DNA of 64,000 nucleotides from Lytechinus pictus (lineage: Eukaryota > Echinodermata > Echinoidea > Temnopleuroida > Toxopneustidae). A model generated the notes under the pieces. That model did no database searches, had not been told where the DNA came from, and saw only the letters and a program-made list of their open reading frames with translations. Below are positions 12,001-20,051 of the stretch, in pieces (within the stretch, counting starts at the first letter, position 1; every line of letters starts with the position of its first letter). Location of the stretch: positions 33,506,401 through 33,570,400 of the forward strand of contig NC_087249.1 of assembly GCF_037042905.1 (NCBI RefSeq), given 5' to 3'. A program made the position numbers and the translations under genes.

Positions 12001-15000
12001 GGGCAATATATTTGTGATCTTCAAAACAAGATGCCTATGTAACTAGACAACAACTGCGAGCAAGAAGCGCGAGCAGAAATTTAAAATATAAGCTCTGACC
12101 TGGTCTAACATGGACATGTTAGGGATTTTTTGCAGTTAGCCATGAAGATGATACATGTTTCAACCAGGGGCGGCGGAACGTATTTTCCTTTGGGGGAGCC
12201 AAAAAAGGTGCACTTATATGCCAAAACGGGCATTTTGGTGCAAACGCATATTTTCACCATGAGATTATCATCTTTGTAAAGAAGTTGTGTGTTTTGTAGT
12301 AATTAAGTTGAGCAAAGTTTTTTTTAATTGATTTCTGATTAATAAGATATATATTTAGGATTTTTTTCGCGAGAAAGCGTAGCGAGCAAGCGATTTGGAA
12401 AAAAATCAAATCTGAAGTTGTAAAACTCTCTTTTTGGTCAATTATGGACCTAATTACTGTTAAAAGGGCATCCTTGTGAGATGTTGCGAGCGAATCACGA
12501 GCTCAAAATTTTGGAAATTTCATGTAGGCCAAATAAGACATAATAATAATAATATTGGTATTATTTACCAACGAAAGCCACTTCAGTTCTGAAAACTGTT
12601 CTCCCAGCGGGCCCTGCTATTATTATTACCCCGGCTTTAGCTGGGCTGCCTAGGCGCCCAAAGGAATTAAGGCATTAATGAATTTCTTCCTACCGGGTAC
12701 CCATTTACCTCACCTGGGTTGAGCGCAGCACAGTGTGGATAAATTTCTTGCTGAAGGAAATTACGCCATGGCTGGGATTCGAACCTGCGACCATCTGTTT
12801 CATAGTCAGAAGACTAAATCCACTGGGCCACAACGCCCCCACATAAGAAGTAAACATTCCGAGCAGTTTTTTGTAATCATGAAAAAAGGATTTACATTGT
12901 TAACACTAGGCGTAACGATCGATACAATTTTATTAACATTTATATTCTTTATTACCATTTTTATTATGATCATCGTTTGGATTATTATGATCATCATTAG
13001 TATTATTTTCATTTTTATTACCAGCAGAAGCTCTTATTAAAAATGGCATCCCCTCCAATACAAATCCTATTATCTGGAGGTTACTCGCACGCGACCAACA
13101 CACTTAATCCCCTGCATCCTTAAACCATCTGCTTAGGCAGCAATTGCTCAGAGAAAATCGAAATTAAGCCTATGCTTGATCCGGACGCCTATTTTTCAAT
13201 ACATGCTTTGGCCACAACACACACAGTATCATCGTTCGTTATTACTATTATTGCATAATAATATCCTGTTATCTTGTAAGGACAACACCGTTCTTGTTAC
13301 CAAAATGAATTAATTTCATTTTCGGAAATACGAACCTTATTTAATTTTTCGGATTAACGAACCTTATTTCGTTTGCAGACTAACGAACCTCCGGAATTAC
13401 GAACCTCATTTCGTTTTCGGATTAACGAACCTTCGGAATTACGAACCTCATTTCGTTTTCGGACTAACGAACATTCGGATTACGAACCTCATTTCGTTTT
13501 CGGACTAACGAACCTTCGGAATTACGAACCTTCGGAATTACGAAGCTTCGGAATTACGAATGTATACGCAATAGGTTATAGGCACTCAACCCAAATCAAC
13601 TAAGATATTTCAACATTTAGTTTTTAACGATGCATTTTCAGGCTTCTACGTCGCCATGATTTAAAAAATACTAATTATGTAGTTTCTGATCGAATGGAAA
13701 ACACTGTTGAGATTTAGATTTCAAGTAGTGGTTTGGGTACTATTTTTTATAATATGATTAAATAGCTAAGAAAGTTTGGGTGTATGATAAACATGACCAT
13801 GAGCTTGAATAAACAAATCTGTAATTTTGAAAGTAATATTACTAATAATTCAAATTGAATGACTGCTCTATTAGATGTTATCGTGATTTACTAGATTAAC
13901 TTTCTTGGTTGATAAGTTATTGTTATACATGATACTGAAAGGTAATTTATGTTTACATGTAGGTATCAGGACTCTCCACGTGGTTAGGAACGGAATTGTC
14001 GGCGTTTTCTTCACTAACGCCTTTGGCATTATCTTTTATCATCTCAACAATCGTAGCTATCTTCACAGAGATTTCAAGCAACACAGCTACCGCCACCATT
14101 TTTCTACCCATCTTTGCTGAATTGGTAATGCTGTTGACACATAAGCAGCGAGTCCAAGGAAAGGGATTGTGGCAATTACGTCAATATGTTGTCAATCAGT
14201 CAAACTGGACAAGTTTTGGGGCCTCCCCGTGGGCCCCCGCAAAACTCCTAGAGCCGCCTCTTACTCTCTCCTGTATACATGAAATATTCTCGAATAGATT
14301 TTTCGGGGGGTGCTGCGTGTGTTATACATAAATTGAACCAAATCACCTTCATTTCGGAGTGAAAAACACCCTTTTTTTGCTTGTCAAATTTGTCTTCCTA
14401 ACCAGCACCCACTATTAAAAATTCATTCCCAGTGCCCTGACCGCATTAATTATCGCTTTGACAATTTTACTCAACGGTGATATTAGTTAAGCAAATATTT
14501 CACACTGTGATATGATTTATCCATGTAAACAGTAAAATGAATGACGCATATTGTATCTGATTTAATACTTTATTACTTATATCTCAAGTAAAGTTTACAA
14601 GATTCATTAGTGTTAATTACTTGTTTAAAAAAAATACCCAGATTTTTCTTTCGGTTAAATGAGTACCATTTTAGTGTTCAATATTGTCAATTGTCAATAG
14701 AGACAATTCTGTAGTGACTTATTGTCTTTTTATCGTTAGGTTCGATTTAACCTGGACAGCTTTGTCTCCAGAACTCTTTTCTTTTCTTGAATTGTACTTT
14801 TTCTTATGATCAGGCCATCGGTCTTGAAATCAACCCGCTTTATCTGATGTTACCAGCAGTCATTGCGTGCTCCTCCTCATTTATGTTACCAGTGGCTACC
14901 CCACCAAACGCCATAGCATTCGCACACGGCAACCTTTCAGTACTTGATATGGTAGGTATCTTGTTCTTTACAATAACTCGTGATGAATTTTGTTATTTTG

Positions 15001-15970
15001 TTTTAACATAAGAAGGGTGTAAGTAATCATCATAGAAAAGGACTCAGTTTTGTGATATTGAAAATAAATGTCCTCAAATTAACTGAATGCACATTTGGTA
15101 TTTGACGTAGTTATCATATTCATTACACATTTGATGCCATTCAGTACATGGTTATGGGAAATGAAATGATAGATCACTTTTGAAAGTAGGATCATCGCTT
15201 GTTCACTCGTAAATAAAGGAATGATCAAAATAACCAATTTGTTGGTGTCAGTCGAGTGATAAGAATCTAAACAAATTTTCATTGATTTTGACTATCATTT
15301 ACCAACAGATTGGTTATTTGACCAATCATTTTCACGAGTTTTCAGATAGTCTTTCTGATAGTAGGGTACGAATTTTAGCAGGCTTAGAGCGCCATGCCGA
15401 TTCCACTTGATCAGAGCTCTTCCAAAAAGTTTCCAATAGATCGAAAGCAAATACTAACGAAAGCCTTTATTCTTTTTGCACACACTTGTGTTCACATGGC
15501 TAGATTGTACTTGGGAGGTGCTCTTACCTCCTCAACACAAAGCTTGTTCTTAATGTGTATATGGAGAATATATACAAAGGATTTGAATCGTCTGCGGTTA
15601 GACAGGACGGGACTAGACCCTTGACAAGACATCGACGTTAGGATATCGACATGAAATTTCCAAAAATCCTTTTTTTTTTCTATGATTATAAGAGCAACTG
15701 CCATGCAATAGTTTTAAGGACAATAATAGTCAAATGCAGTGTCCTCTTTTCCCGAAAATTAAAAAATAAGTTCTTAGACAGTTATTGATCTGCATGATCC
15801 TGGCTTTATTTAAACCTGAACAGGTGAATGCTGGTATAGTGATGAAAATCGTGTGCATCCTGGTATTCAGCCTTAGTATCAATACTCTAGGTGTCTGGAT
15901 CTTCGATGTCAATACTTTCCCTGCTTGGGCTAATGCAACGACATCTGTAACAACTTCCACGACAACATAA
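1..15970 (+). CDS. SLC13A: SLC13-family Na+/di-tricarboxylate cotransporter, 5'-truncated by window edge
   Basis: This is a plasma-membrane sodium-coupled carrier for Krebs-cycle di/tricarboxylates or sulfate (SLC13/DASS/INDY family). Eleven exons join in one open frame: ..58, 1222-1292, 3534-3740, 7708-7827, 8090-8185, 8356-8460, 8999-9093, 10235-10365, 13963-14124, 14814-14951, 15824-15970, giving 442 residues and a stop. Family landmarks in order are an acidic cytosolic loop, [14 protein letters not shown], the WLQIMYLDF helix end, [18 protein letters not shown] with the GGG turn, the sodium/substrate motif [14 protein letters not shown], the signature [18 protein letters not shown], and a C-terminal N-A-T glycosylation sequon (WANATTS) where SLC13 proteins carry one. 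Full members are about 570-600 residues, so roughly 130-150 residues, including the first SNT motif, lie left of the window. Introns after 58 and 9093 start with GC. The paralogue (A2/A3/A5 type) and substrate cannot be decided from sequence. Confidence 0.95.
331..874. repeat. Tandem pair of ~270-bp TIR-bounded units
   Basis: Two similar units (331-598 and 602-874) each begin GGCTTGGTCCCACTG and end with its inverse CAGTGGGA(T/C)C(A/G)GGC. Both carry repeated ATCCGT/ACGGAT words (..GCATCCGTCC, GAAAACGGATG). A few bases separate them. They lie in an SLC13 intron. Short ORFs here are incidental. Confidence 0.8.
1222..1292 (+). CDS. SLC13A: SLC13 exon, cytosolic loop
   Basis: AG acceptor at 1220-1221 and donor GTAGGT at 1293. 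Only one frame is open ([18 protein letters not shown]..), and it leaves phase 2 to join the next exon. Loop sequence is poorly conserved, so the support is splice phase and position. Confidence 0.75.
1440..1640 (+). mobile_element. LINE 3'-end fragment (low confidence)
   Basis: AGCCACTGGCTGCGATGAAATG followed by AATAAAACC and TTCAATTCAA units resembles the 3' tail of non-LTR elements. A related tail (CAGCCTTTGGCTGCGAGG) occurs at 59480. No coding part was seen. Confidence 0.35.
2281..2502. mobile_element. MITE with GGGGTGTTGCAAGAA termini
   Basis: The left end GGGGTGTTGCAAGAA is mirrored by TTTCTTGCAACGCCCC at the right end. The interior is rich in GCAATTGATCGC-type words in both orientations. 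222 bp, intronic. Confidence 0.7.
2842..3433. mobile_element. Palindromic MITE flanked by TTAA
   Basis: AGGAGAATGAAAC at 2846 pairs with GTTTCATTCTCCT ending at 3429, and TTAA sits on both sides (2842, 3430). The arms remain complementary far inward: GATCCTCCCATTGGCAATGC pairs with GCATTGCCAATGGGAGGATC. This is probably a TTAA-target (piggyBac/Kolobok-like) non-autonomous element. Confidence 0.85.
3534..3740 (+). CDS. SLC13A: SLC13 exon, first GTGPN-type motif
   Basis: Acceptor TATATCAG, donor GTAAGA, 207 bp. It holds the end of the loop ([18 protein letters not shown]), then the conserved core [15 protein letters not shown] and [12 protein letters not shown]. This matches the family's C.(A/S)Y(A/S)A.IGG.ATLTGTGPN segment that contributes to the substrate site. 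Confidence 0.95.
3741..4319 (+). other. SLC13 intron segment
   Basis: AT-rich. A LINE-like tail (GGTTGAATTAAAAAAAAATT) lies near 3945. Nothing coding was recognised; the stretch up to 4320 may be 5' LINE sequence too decayed to read. Confidence 0.4.
4694..4851. mobile_element. 158-bp MITE, TIR GGGCTCCGTAACACAAAG
   Basis: GGGCTCCGTAACACAAAG at the left end is matched inversely by CTTTGCGTTACGGAGCCC at the right (one mismatch). It is inserted in the LINE remnant, splitting its FPTG... segment. Confidence 0.85.
5690..6030. mobile_element. GGGCGAAATCTC-ended MITE, copy 1
   Basis: This C/G-tract-rich element (GGGGGGACAGGGGGGACG near the left end, GGAGAGATTTCGCCCATG at the right) contains CTTGTCAAATT and poly-T stretches. 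It interrupts the LINE between its THTEPL and PMRKCIAF codons. A second copy in inverse orientation lies at 51289-51533. Confidence 0.75.
6636..7394. mobile_element. CAGGNGCGGATCCAGG-type MITE containing a fold-back element
   Basis: Outer ends are CAGGCGCGGATCCAGG (6636) and CCTGTATCCGCCCCTG (7394), the same terminus as the element at 63527-63970. It carries long G and C tracts. A 522-bp fold-back element is nested at 6665-7186. Confidence 0.75.
6665..7186. mobile_element. Fold-back element, 16-nt modules CCCACAAATGTAATAA
   Basis: The left arm has five copies of CCCACAAATGTAATAA. The right arm has about nine inverse copies (TTATTACATTTGTGGG, one degenerate) with 2-10 bp spacers. The ends CTGTTGCACCC and GGGTGTAACAG mirror each other. 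Between the arrays is a second inverted pair (GGATTTTTGGCGAATCCGTT / AACGAATTCGCC..). Open frames here are translations of the module. Confidence 0.9.
7708..7827 (+). CDS. SLC13A: SLC13 exon, membrane helix
   Basis: Acceptor CTTACAG, donor GTGAGT. It encodes [16 protein letters not shown] followed by a hydrophobic helix ending [11 protein letters not shown], matching the LF(P/G)(S/D)..NF.SW...FP and WLWLQ..Y..F region of SLC13 proteins. The intron before it holds a LINE and several MITEs. Confidence 0.95.
8090..8185 (+). CDS. SLC13A: SLC13 exon, cytosolic loop
   Basis: Acceptor CTCTCTCTAG, donor GTAAGT, phase 2 in and out. It encodes a charged loop, [18 protein letters not shown], ending YTALGKMS. 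This corresponds to the family segment that reads ..EYRKLGP(L/M)(S/T) just before the next helix. Confidence 0.93.
8356..8460 (+). CDS. SLC13A: SLC13 exon, membrane helix and W-rich turn
   Basis: Acceptor AATAG, donor GTAAGG. It starts [20 protein letters not shown] and ends [12 protein letters not shown], the counterpart of the family segment F.E..V......LW..R.P.F..GW. Confidence 0.95.
8999..9093 (+). CDS. SLC13A: SLC13 exon with GC splice donor
   Basis: Acceptor ATACCAG. It encodes [20 protein letters not shown] and then a basic end, TFLCRRNR, matching the family's Y(V/I)(S/T)DAT.AI....LLF..PS. The exon must end at GAG|GCAAGT. Using the GT four bases later brings a stop codon at once in the next exon, so the GC donor is required by the frame. 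Confidence 0.95.
9071..9611 (+). repeat. Five to six decayed tandem copies of an exon/intron junction
   Basis: Units of about 80-105 bp start near 9071, 9161, 9240, 9329, 9433 and 9511. The first contains the end of the SLC13 exon (TACATTTTTGTGCCGAAGAA) and its GC donor. Later units repeat degenerate versions (TCGTATTTTTGTGTCAGAGA; TACATTTTTATGTAGCG) followed by CACTTATAA.AC.TATT and AGTAATTCC-like text. Confidence 0.6.
10235..10365 (+). CDS. SLC13A: SLC13 exon, GGG re-entrant region
   Basis: Acceptor TATTTTAG, donor GTAAAC. An acidic linker ([11 protein letters not shown]) is followed by [20 protein letters not shown], then [10 protein letters not shown]. This is the conserved LL.W......P W.I..L.GGGFALA.G segment preceding the second sodium site. 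Confidence 0.96.
11058..12530. repeat. Interspersed repeat with GCGAGCGCGAAGCGCGAGC modules
   Basis: Two starts in the same orientation, AGGGCGGCCGAACGAATTTT (11063) and AGGGGCGGCGGAACGTATTT (12164), are each followed by a similar 350 bp (TTTTCACCATGAGATTATCA, GTAATTAAGT). Between them the CG-rich word (A)ATGCGAGCGCGAAGCGCGAG recurs about every 100-150 bp within AT-rich spacers. It resembles the repeat at 27163-27985. Confidence 0.7.
12535..12840 (-). mobile_element. tRNA-derived SINE, copy 1
   Basis: Read on the minus strand from 12840: a box-A-like TGGCCCAGTGGATTTAG, then box B GGTTCGAATCC (about 12772-12782), then a non-tRNA body (CTGCGCTCAACCCAGGTGAG, GGTAAATGGGTACC) and an ATTATTATT tail near 12540. 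It cannot form a full tRNA, so it is a SINE and not a tRNA gene. It sits inside the fold-back element. Confidence 0.85.
13963..14124 (+). CDS. SLC13A: SLC13 exon, second SNT sodium-site motif
   Basis: Acceptor ACATGTAG, donor GTAATG, 54 whole codons. It begins [12 protein letters not shown] and contains [20 protein letters not shown]. The S-N-T triad is the conserved sodium/carboxylate-binding motif of the C-terminal repeat of DASS transporters. The preceding 3.6-kb intron is largely one fold-back element. Confidence 0.97.
14125..14813 (+). other. SLC13 intron
   Basis: A G/C-rich repeat scrap with GGGGCCTCCCCGTGGGCCCC and CTTTTTTTGCTTGTCAAATT (14218-14395), otherwise AT-rich. The open frame crossing 14124 is read-through of the real exon. 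Confidence 0.5.
14814..14951 (+). CDS. SLC13A: SLC13 exon, Na-dicarboxylate symporter signature
   Basis: Acceptor TTATGATCAG, donor GTAGGT, 46 codons. It encodes [11 protein letters not shown] and the family signature [18 protein letters not shown] followed by [10 protein letters not shown]. This is the most diagnostic exon of the gene. Confidence 0.97.
14952..15823 (+). other. SLC13 last intron
   Basis: No repeat family or gene was recognised. Two short frames (15079-15282 minus, 15394-15624 plus) lack any recognisable domain. Confidence 0.45.
15824..15970 (+). CDS. SLC13A: SLC13 terminal coding exon
   Basis: Acceptor CTGAACAG, TAA stop at 15968-15970. A last hydrophobic helix ([19 protein letters not shown]) is followed by the extracellular tail [18 protein letters not shown]. 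The N-A-T sequon matches the conserved C-terminal glycosylation site. Candidate AATAAA signals lie at 16417, 16427 and 16780. The first two sit inside the 16.2-16.6 kb inverted array, so the true 3' end is unclear. Confidence 0.96.
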   Translation: MNAGIVMKIVCILVFSLSINTLGVWIFDVNTFPAWANATTSVTTSTTT

Positions 15971-16195
15971 TCGTCTCCAACACGAAGAGTTGATCTGATT
16001 GCAGGAAACAAGACCAACATCTAACTAGACAGGAAGATTAATTTATTATCTGTTGCGAGAAATTAGCAGATCAAGGGCTTCTCCCAAGATTCAAACTCAA
16101 TTTTCAGACACCCGCGCTTTTCAAAGATTTAGGGTTCAGACGTCAGGCCGGCATTATGAGTACCGCAATGCAATCCACTTTTAGAGGGTTTCATG

Positions 16196-16626
16196 GGTCC
16201 TCTCAACTGGTTTATTTCCAATTGGTCTAATGCCAATTCGTCCAATTACTAACTCGTCTACTATCATCTGGTCTACCACCAGTTCGTCCATTATCCACAT
16301 GGTCTAATTGCCATTTCGTCCAATCACCATTTCGTCTAATATCCAGTTGGCCCAATAGCCATTTTAGTCCATATAGACCTTTATCATTTGGTTTAATTGG
16401 AGTGTCAATTGGGCTAAATAAATGAAAATAAAGTGGATATTAGACCACTGGTTATGAGACGAAATGGTAATAGACGAATTGGTGATTAGACGAAGTGATT
16501 ATTGGACCAAATGGTCAGTGGATCGAATGGTTGTTAGACGAAATGTTGATGGTCGGAATGGCATTAGACTAAATGAATGTAGACCATGTGGTGAGTGGAA
16601 GAGTTAGCAGTAGACGAATTGGCAAT
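16196..16626. mobile_element. Fold-back array, ~16-nt modules TTCGTCYAATNNCCAN
   Basis: The left arm (about 16215-16370) has nine or so units such as CCAATTCGTCCAATTAC and ATTTCGTCTAATATCCA. The right arm (about 16438-16625) has about twelve inverse units such as TAGACGAATTGGTGAT. The spacer is only about 60 bp. It lies just past the SLC13 stop codon, so it may be in the 3'UTR. Confidence 0.8.
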
Positions 16627-17257
16627 TTACCCTGTCAACCCACCAGCCAGATTGAAAGTTGAGATCACAGGCTGATGTCGAACTGTGCCTGTGTGGAGAT
16701 TTTTCTCCGTTTCTAGACCATCCTAGTACATTTTCTTTGTATGCTCCCGACTCTTCAACTGAGGATAGATTTGTGGGTTAATAAATGTTAAATATAAAAA
16801 CAGCATTTATCGCCGGCTTAGGCATGGATATTTATTTCATATTTTCGTGAAAATCTTCGAAATTCTGTTTGGATTTCAGAAAATCAGAGGATTGTTTAAC
16901 ATTCTAGTAAATAAAAAAAAATTGTACATTATTATACCCATCACTTGTACACTTTGGTAAGGAGTATCACCCTCTTCTGTCTCGCACCGTATTGGTGAAA
17001 TGGTTATTGATAAAGCTCTTTTGCGATTGGAATAGAACAATTTTTTTTTTGTTCCAAATTCTAGTCAAATTTGACTTCTATAAAAGAAACATGGAAAATA
17101 ATTATTTATGTATTATATGTATATAAAAAAGTGAAATTACATTAACCATATTAAAATCAACAACACAGTGGTGATGATGGTCCATAATGTTTCAATGATT
17201 ATTTCTAAAATATCAACCCGAATCTTGCCAATGACATACCCCCACACCAATAAATCT

Positions 17258-17858
17258 TTAAAGGTCAAGTCCTTTCCCAGAAAAATGTTGATTCGAATAA
17301 ATGGAGAAACATCAAATTAGCATAATGCTGAAAATTTCATCAAAATCGGATATAAAATAAGAAAGTTATGACATTTTAAAGTTTTGCTTATTTTTCACAA
17401 AACAGTGATATGCACAACTAAAATGAGACAATCGATGATGTCCCTCACTCACTATTTCTTTTGTTTTTTATTGTTTGAATTATACAATATTTCATTCTTT
17501 TATATATTTGACAATAAGGACCAACTTGACTGAATCATATAATATCAAATAAAGCTCATTCCACATGTTCAGGGAGGAATTAATCGTTGTTTCACTTGAC
17601 AATGGGGAGAAAAATAGAATATTCCCTATTTCATATAATAAAATACAAAAGAAATAGTGAGTGGATGACGTCATCAGTCTCCTCATTTATATACCCACCA
17701 GTATGTGCATATAACTGTTTTGTGAAATAAAGCAATTTTTAGAATGTCATAACTTTCTTACTTTACATCCGATTTTGATGAAATTTTCAGTGTTATGCTT
17801 GATGGATTTTCTTTTCTTATTCACATCAACTTTTTGTTGGAGTGGACTTGTCCTTTAA
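17258..17858. mobile_element. Palindromic MITE flanked by TTAA
   Basis: TTAA then AGGTCAAGTCC (17262) faces GGACTTGTCCT then TTAA (ends 17858). The arms also pair through CATCAAAATCGGATATAAAA / TTTACATCCGATTTTGATG and CATAACTTTCTTA. 593 bp without coding capacity. Confidence 0.85.
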
Positions 17859-19098
17859 ATTCCTTTTATAAAAGATGAAAATCCGAATTCCCTATTCCTT
17901 ATTCCAACTGATAAAAATGAAATTGTAAAGATTGTGAAAGATCTAAAGTCATAAAAATAGTGTATTATGACATAAGAATTGACTTATTTAATTATTTCAC
18001 ATACTTAACTCATGACTCACCAATGATACTTTTCCTGACAAAATGAAAATTGTGAAATTTGTCCCTATTTTGAGGCGAAAATGCTCAACATCCCATGCAA
18101 TTCTTTACTTTACTTATAATTATAAATCATTCAACTGTACGTTTCTGAATGTATTGTATTTTTTTATTCAGTGTACTTTCAATTGATTTTTACACTGATT
18201 TTGAGGACTGCAAACTGTGTTTACTCTGCTGTTATTGTGTAAATAAATTAACTGAAAATGAAATGAAATGTTTTGCGGTTCTACTTAATAATTTTCATTT
18301 GTCGAATTTTCTAATCATAAAGATATGATTTTAAAGCAGTGGGTTATTTTCCTCAGTCTTTCTTACCTAAACCAAAGAAGCTGATCAGGGCTAAACTGAA
18401 TGTAAATCATAAACAAATCAAAATGATAGCATAATAATATATTTCAAAATCAGGTAATGCTGACAAACATGTACACAGTAAAAATGCTTTACACAACGTC
18501 GGTAACTGAACTAACCAGGTATTTAGATTGAACATTAAAGCTTAAATGTCATTACAACTTTAAAGAATTCTTTTCAAACTTTTTAACCTAGTTTGTATAT
18601 TTTTACAGGTTGTTTGAAACTGCAATTTGTACAGTTGCCTATTAGTATTTGTCATAGCGCGTTGGAGGAGTAACGTAATTAGTGTGAGGGTCTTTAACAA
18701 ATATCTGTATAGTTTTTTAACTTTATTTTTAATATTGCTTTGCGAACTTTGTACCAAGCAATTTAACCCTGCATGCGATTTGTTTAATCTAGTTGAACAT
18801 TAACTTGAATACCTCGCATGAGTAATACGATGCAGTATTTCATATTGTATTTCATACATGAATAATGGTTTCTATTTTGGAGGCTGACTGCACTACATGA
18901 CTACTTCAATGCGTTGGGTGGTGAGCATACTAGCACTCGACTGCGTGGTCGCAGGTTTATGTTAGATGGAATGTTTTTTTAATGGAAATGAAATTTTGAT
19001 GCCAATTTGATCGAAGAGCACAGTGATTTGCTAGGAGATTTGGAAGTGTTGTGTATATAGAAAACATTAAAGCATATACCGCGTGATCGTTGACCAGG

Positions 19099-19200
19099 AT
19101 GGGTTTCTTTCGTGTCATCGTCTACGGACTCGAAATCACAGCTCTTGTTGTGACGATAGGATTGTCTCTGACTGTCGCTATCGTCATGGGACTACTGAAG
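19099..19200 (+). CDS. TMEM179B: TMEM179B-like exon 1
   Basis: ATG in ACCAGGATGG, donor GTAAAC after CTGAAG, 34 codons. It encodes MGFFRVIVYGLEITALVV followed by more hydrophobic residues: the first membrane helix, which can serve as a signal anchor. Confidence 0.83.
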
Positions 19201-19929
19201 GTAAACTCTTTCTTTCATTTTTTTAAACGTTTTCTGTAAAAAAAAAAAAAAAAAAGAGTATTGTCAGTGATAGAGCTACAGAGGCGACCACCTTTCAAAT
19301 TTTCAAAGCTTTTATCAATAAGAACAAAAAAAGAAAATGACAGAAGGATGGATATTCCATTATTGCGGACTGCAAAATACATATAATATTCTTAATTTTG
19401 CCCCTTCCCCCACCAATATACCCACTGGCATTTGCCCCTCTTATATGTTGGTGCACTCTATAAAAGCAAACTAGGCATGTATGTAGTTAAAACGACTGGA
19501 TCGGGGTCATCTAGATGTATTGAATGTCATACCATAAATATAACCTATATAGGGTTTAATTTACAATCTGCTGGGCCTAAAGTATCTTTTCAATAAAAGA
19601 GTCAAAACTGTGACAGACTTATCTCTTACAGAACAGATTCAATTTTCAGCTGACATGTACTCCAATCATGACAAATTGGGAAGGATTACCGGAATAATTT
19701 CCCTCTTTAAAACATGAAGAAAGAGCGAAGTAAAGATAGGAAACGTAATGTAAATGCAATTTTTGCATTTTTTACTTCCATTAATTTCAACACAGATTGG
19801 ACCATTGCCTAACTTAAGCCAGGATTCAGAATATGGGGCATATCAAACTAAAAGTGACGCCCAGCTGACCCATTTCATACGTTTTAAGTTTGTATTAATA
19901 TAGCAATATAGAATTGTTATCAGTTGTAT

Positions 19930-19973
<44 letters not shown>

Positions 19974-20011
19974 ATAGTAGTAGTATAGCAGTAGTAGTAA
20001 TAGTAGTAGTA

Positions 20012-20051
<40 letters not shown>

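Larger units (their letters stand above)
10650..13565. mobile_element. 2.9-kb fold-back element, GGTTCGTTATTCCGAA modules
   Basis: The left arm (10655-10975) is a tandem array of GGTTCGTTAATCCGAA/GGTTCGTTATTCCGAA units separated by AACGAAATAA. The right arm (13311-13562) is the same array inverted. The outer ends TACACTTCGTAATTCCGAAG and its inverse (..GGAATTACGAATGTA) agree. The interior holds a GCGAGC-module repeat and a SINE. It fills most of the intron between exons 10235-10365 and 13963-14124. Confidence 0.88.
15971..19098 (+). other. Intergenic spacer between SLC13 and TMEM179B-like genes
   Basis: It holds the fold-back array and the TTAA-flanked MITE listed separately. A LINE-like 3' tail (AAATAAATTAACTGAAAATG) ends at about 18260. 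No coding exon was recognised. The last 250 bp presumably contain the promoter and 5'UTR of the TMEM179B-like gene, but no TATA or initiator stands out. Confidence 0.5.

Noticed and set aside
12760..12845. Possible tRNA gene (box A and box B on the minus strand)
   Set aside because: The arms do not fold into a full cloverleaf with acceptor pairing, and the sequence continues into a SINE body shared with 26915-27127.
18895..18965. tRNA-like text GGTGAGCATACTAGCACTC with GGTCGCAGG
   Set aside because: Box B (GGTTTATGTT) is too degenerate, and no acceptor stem could be paired.
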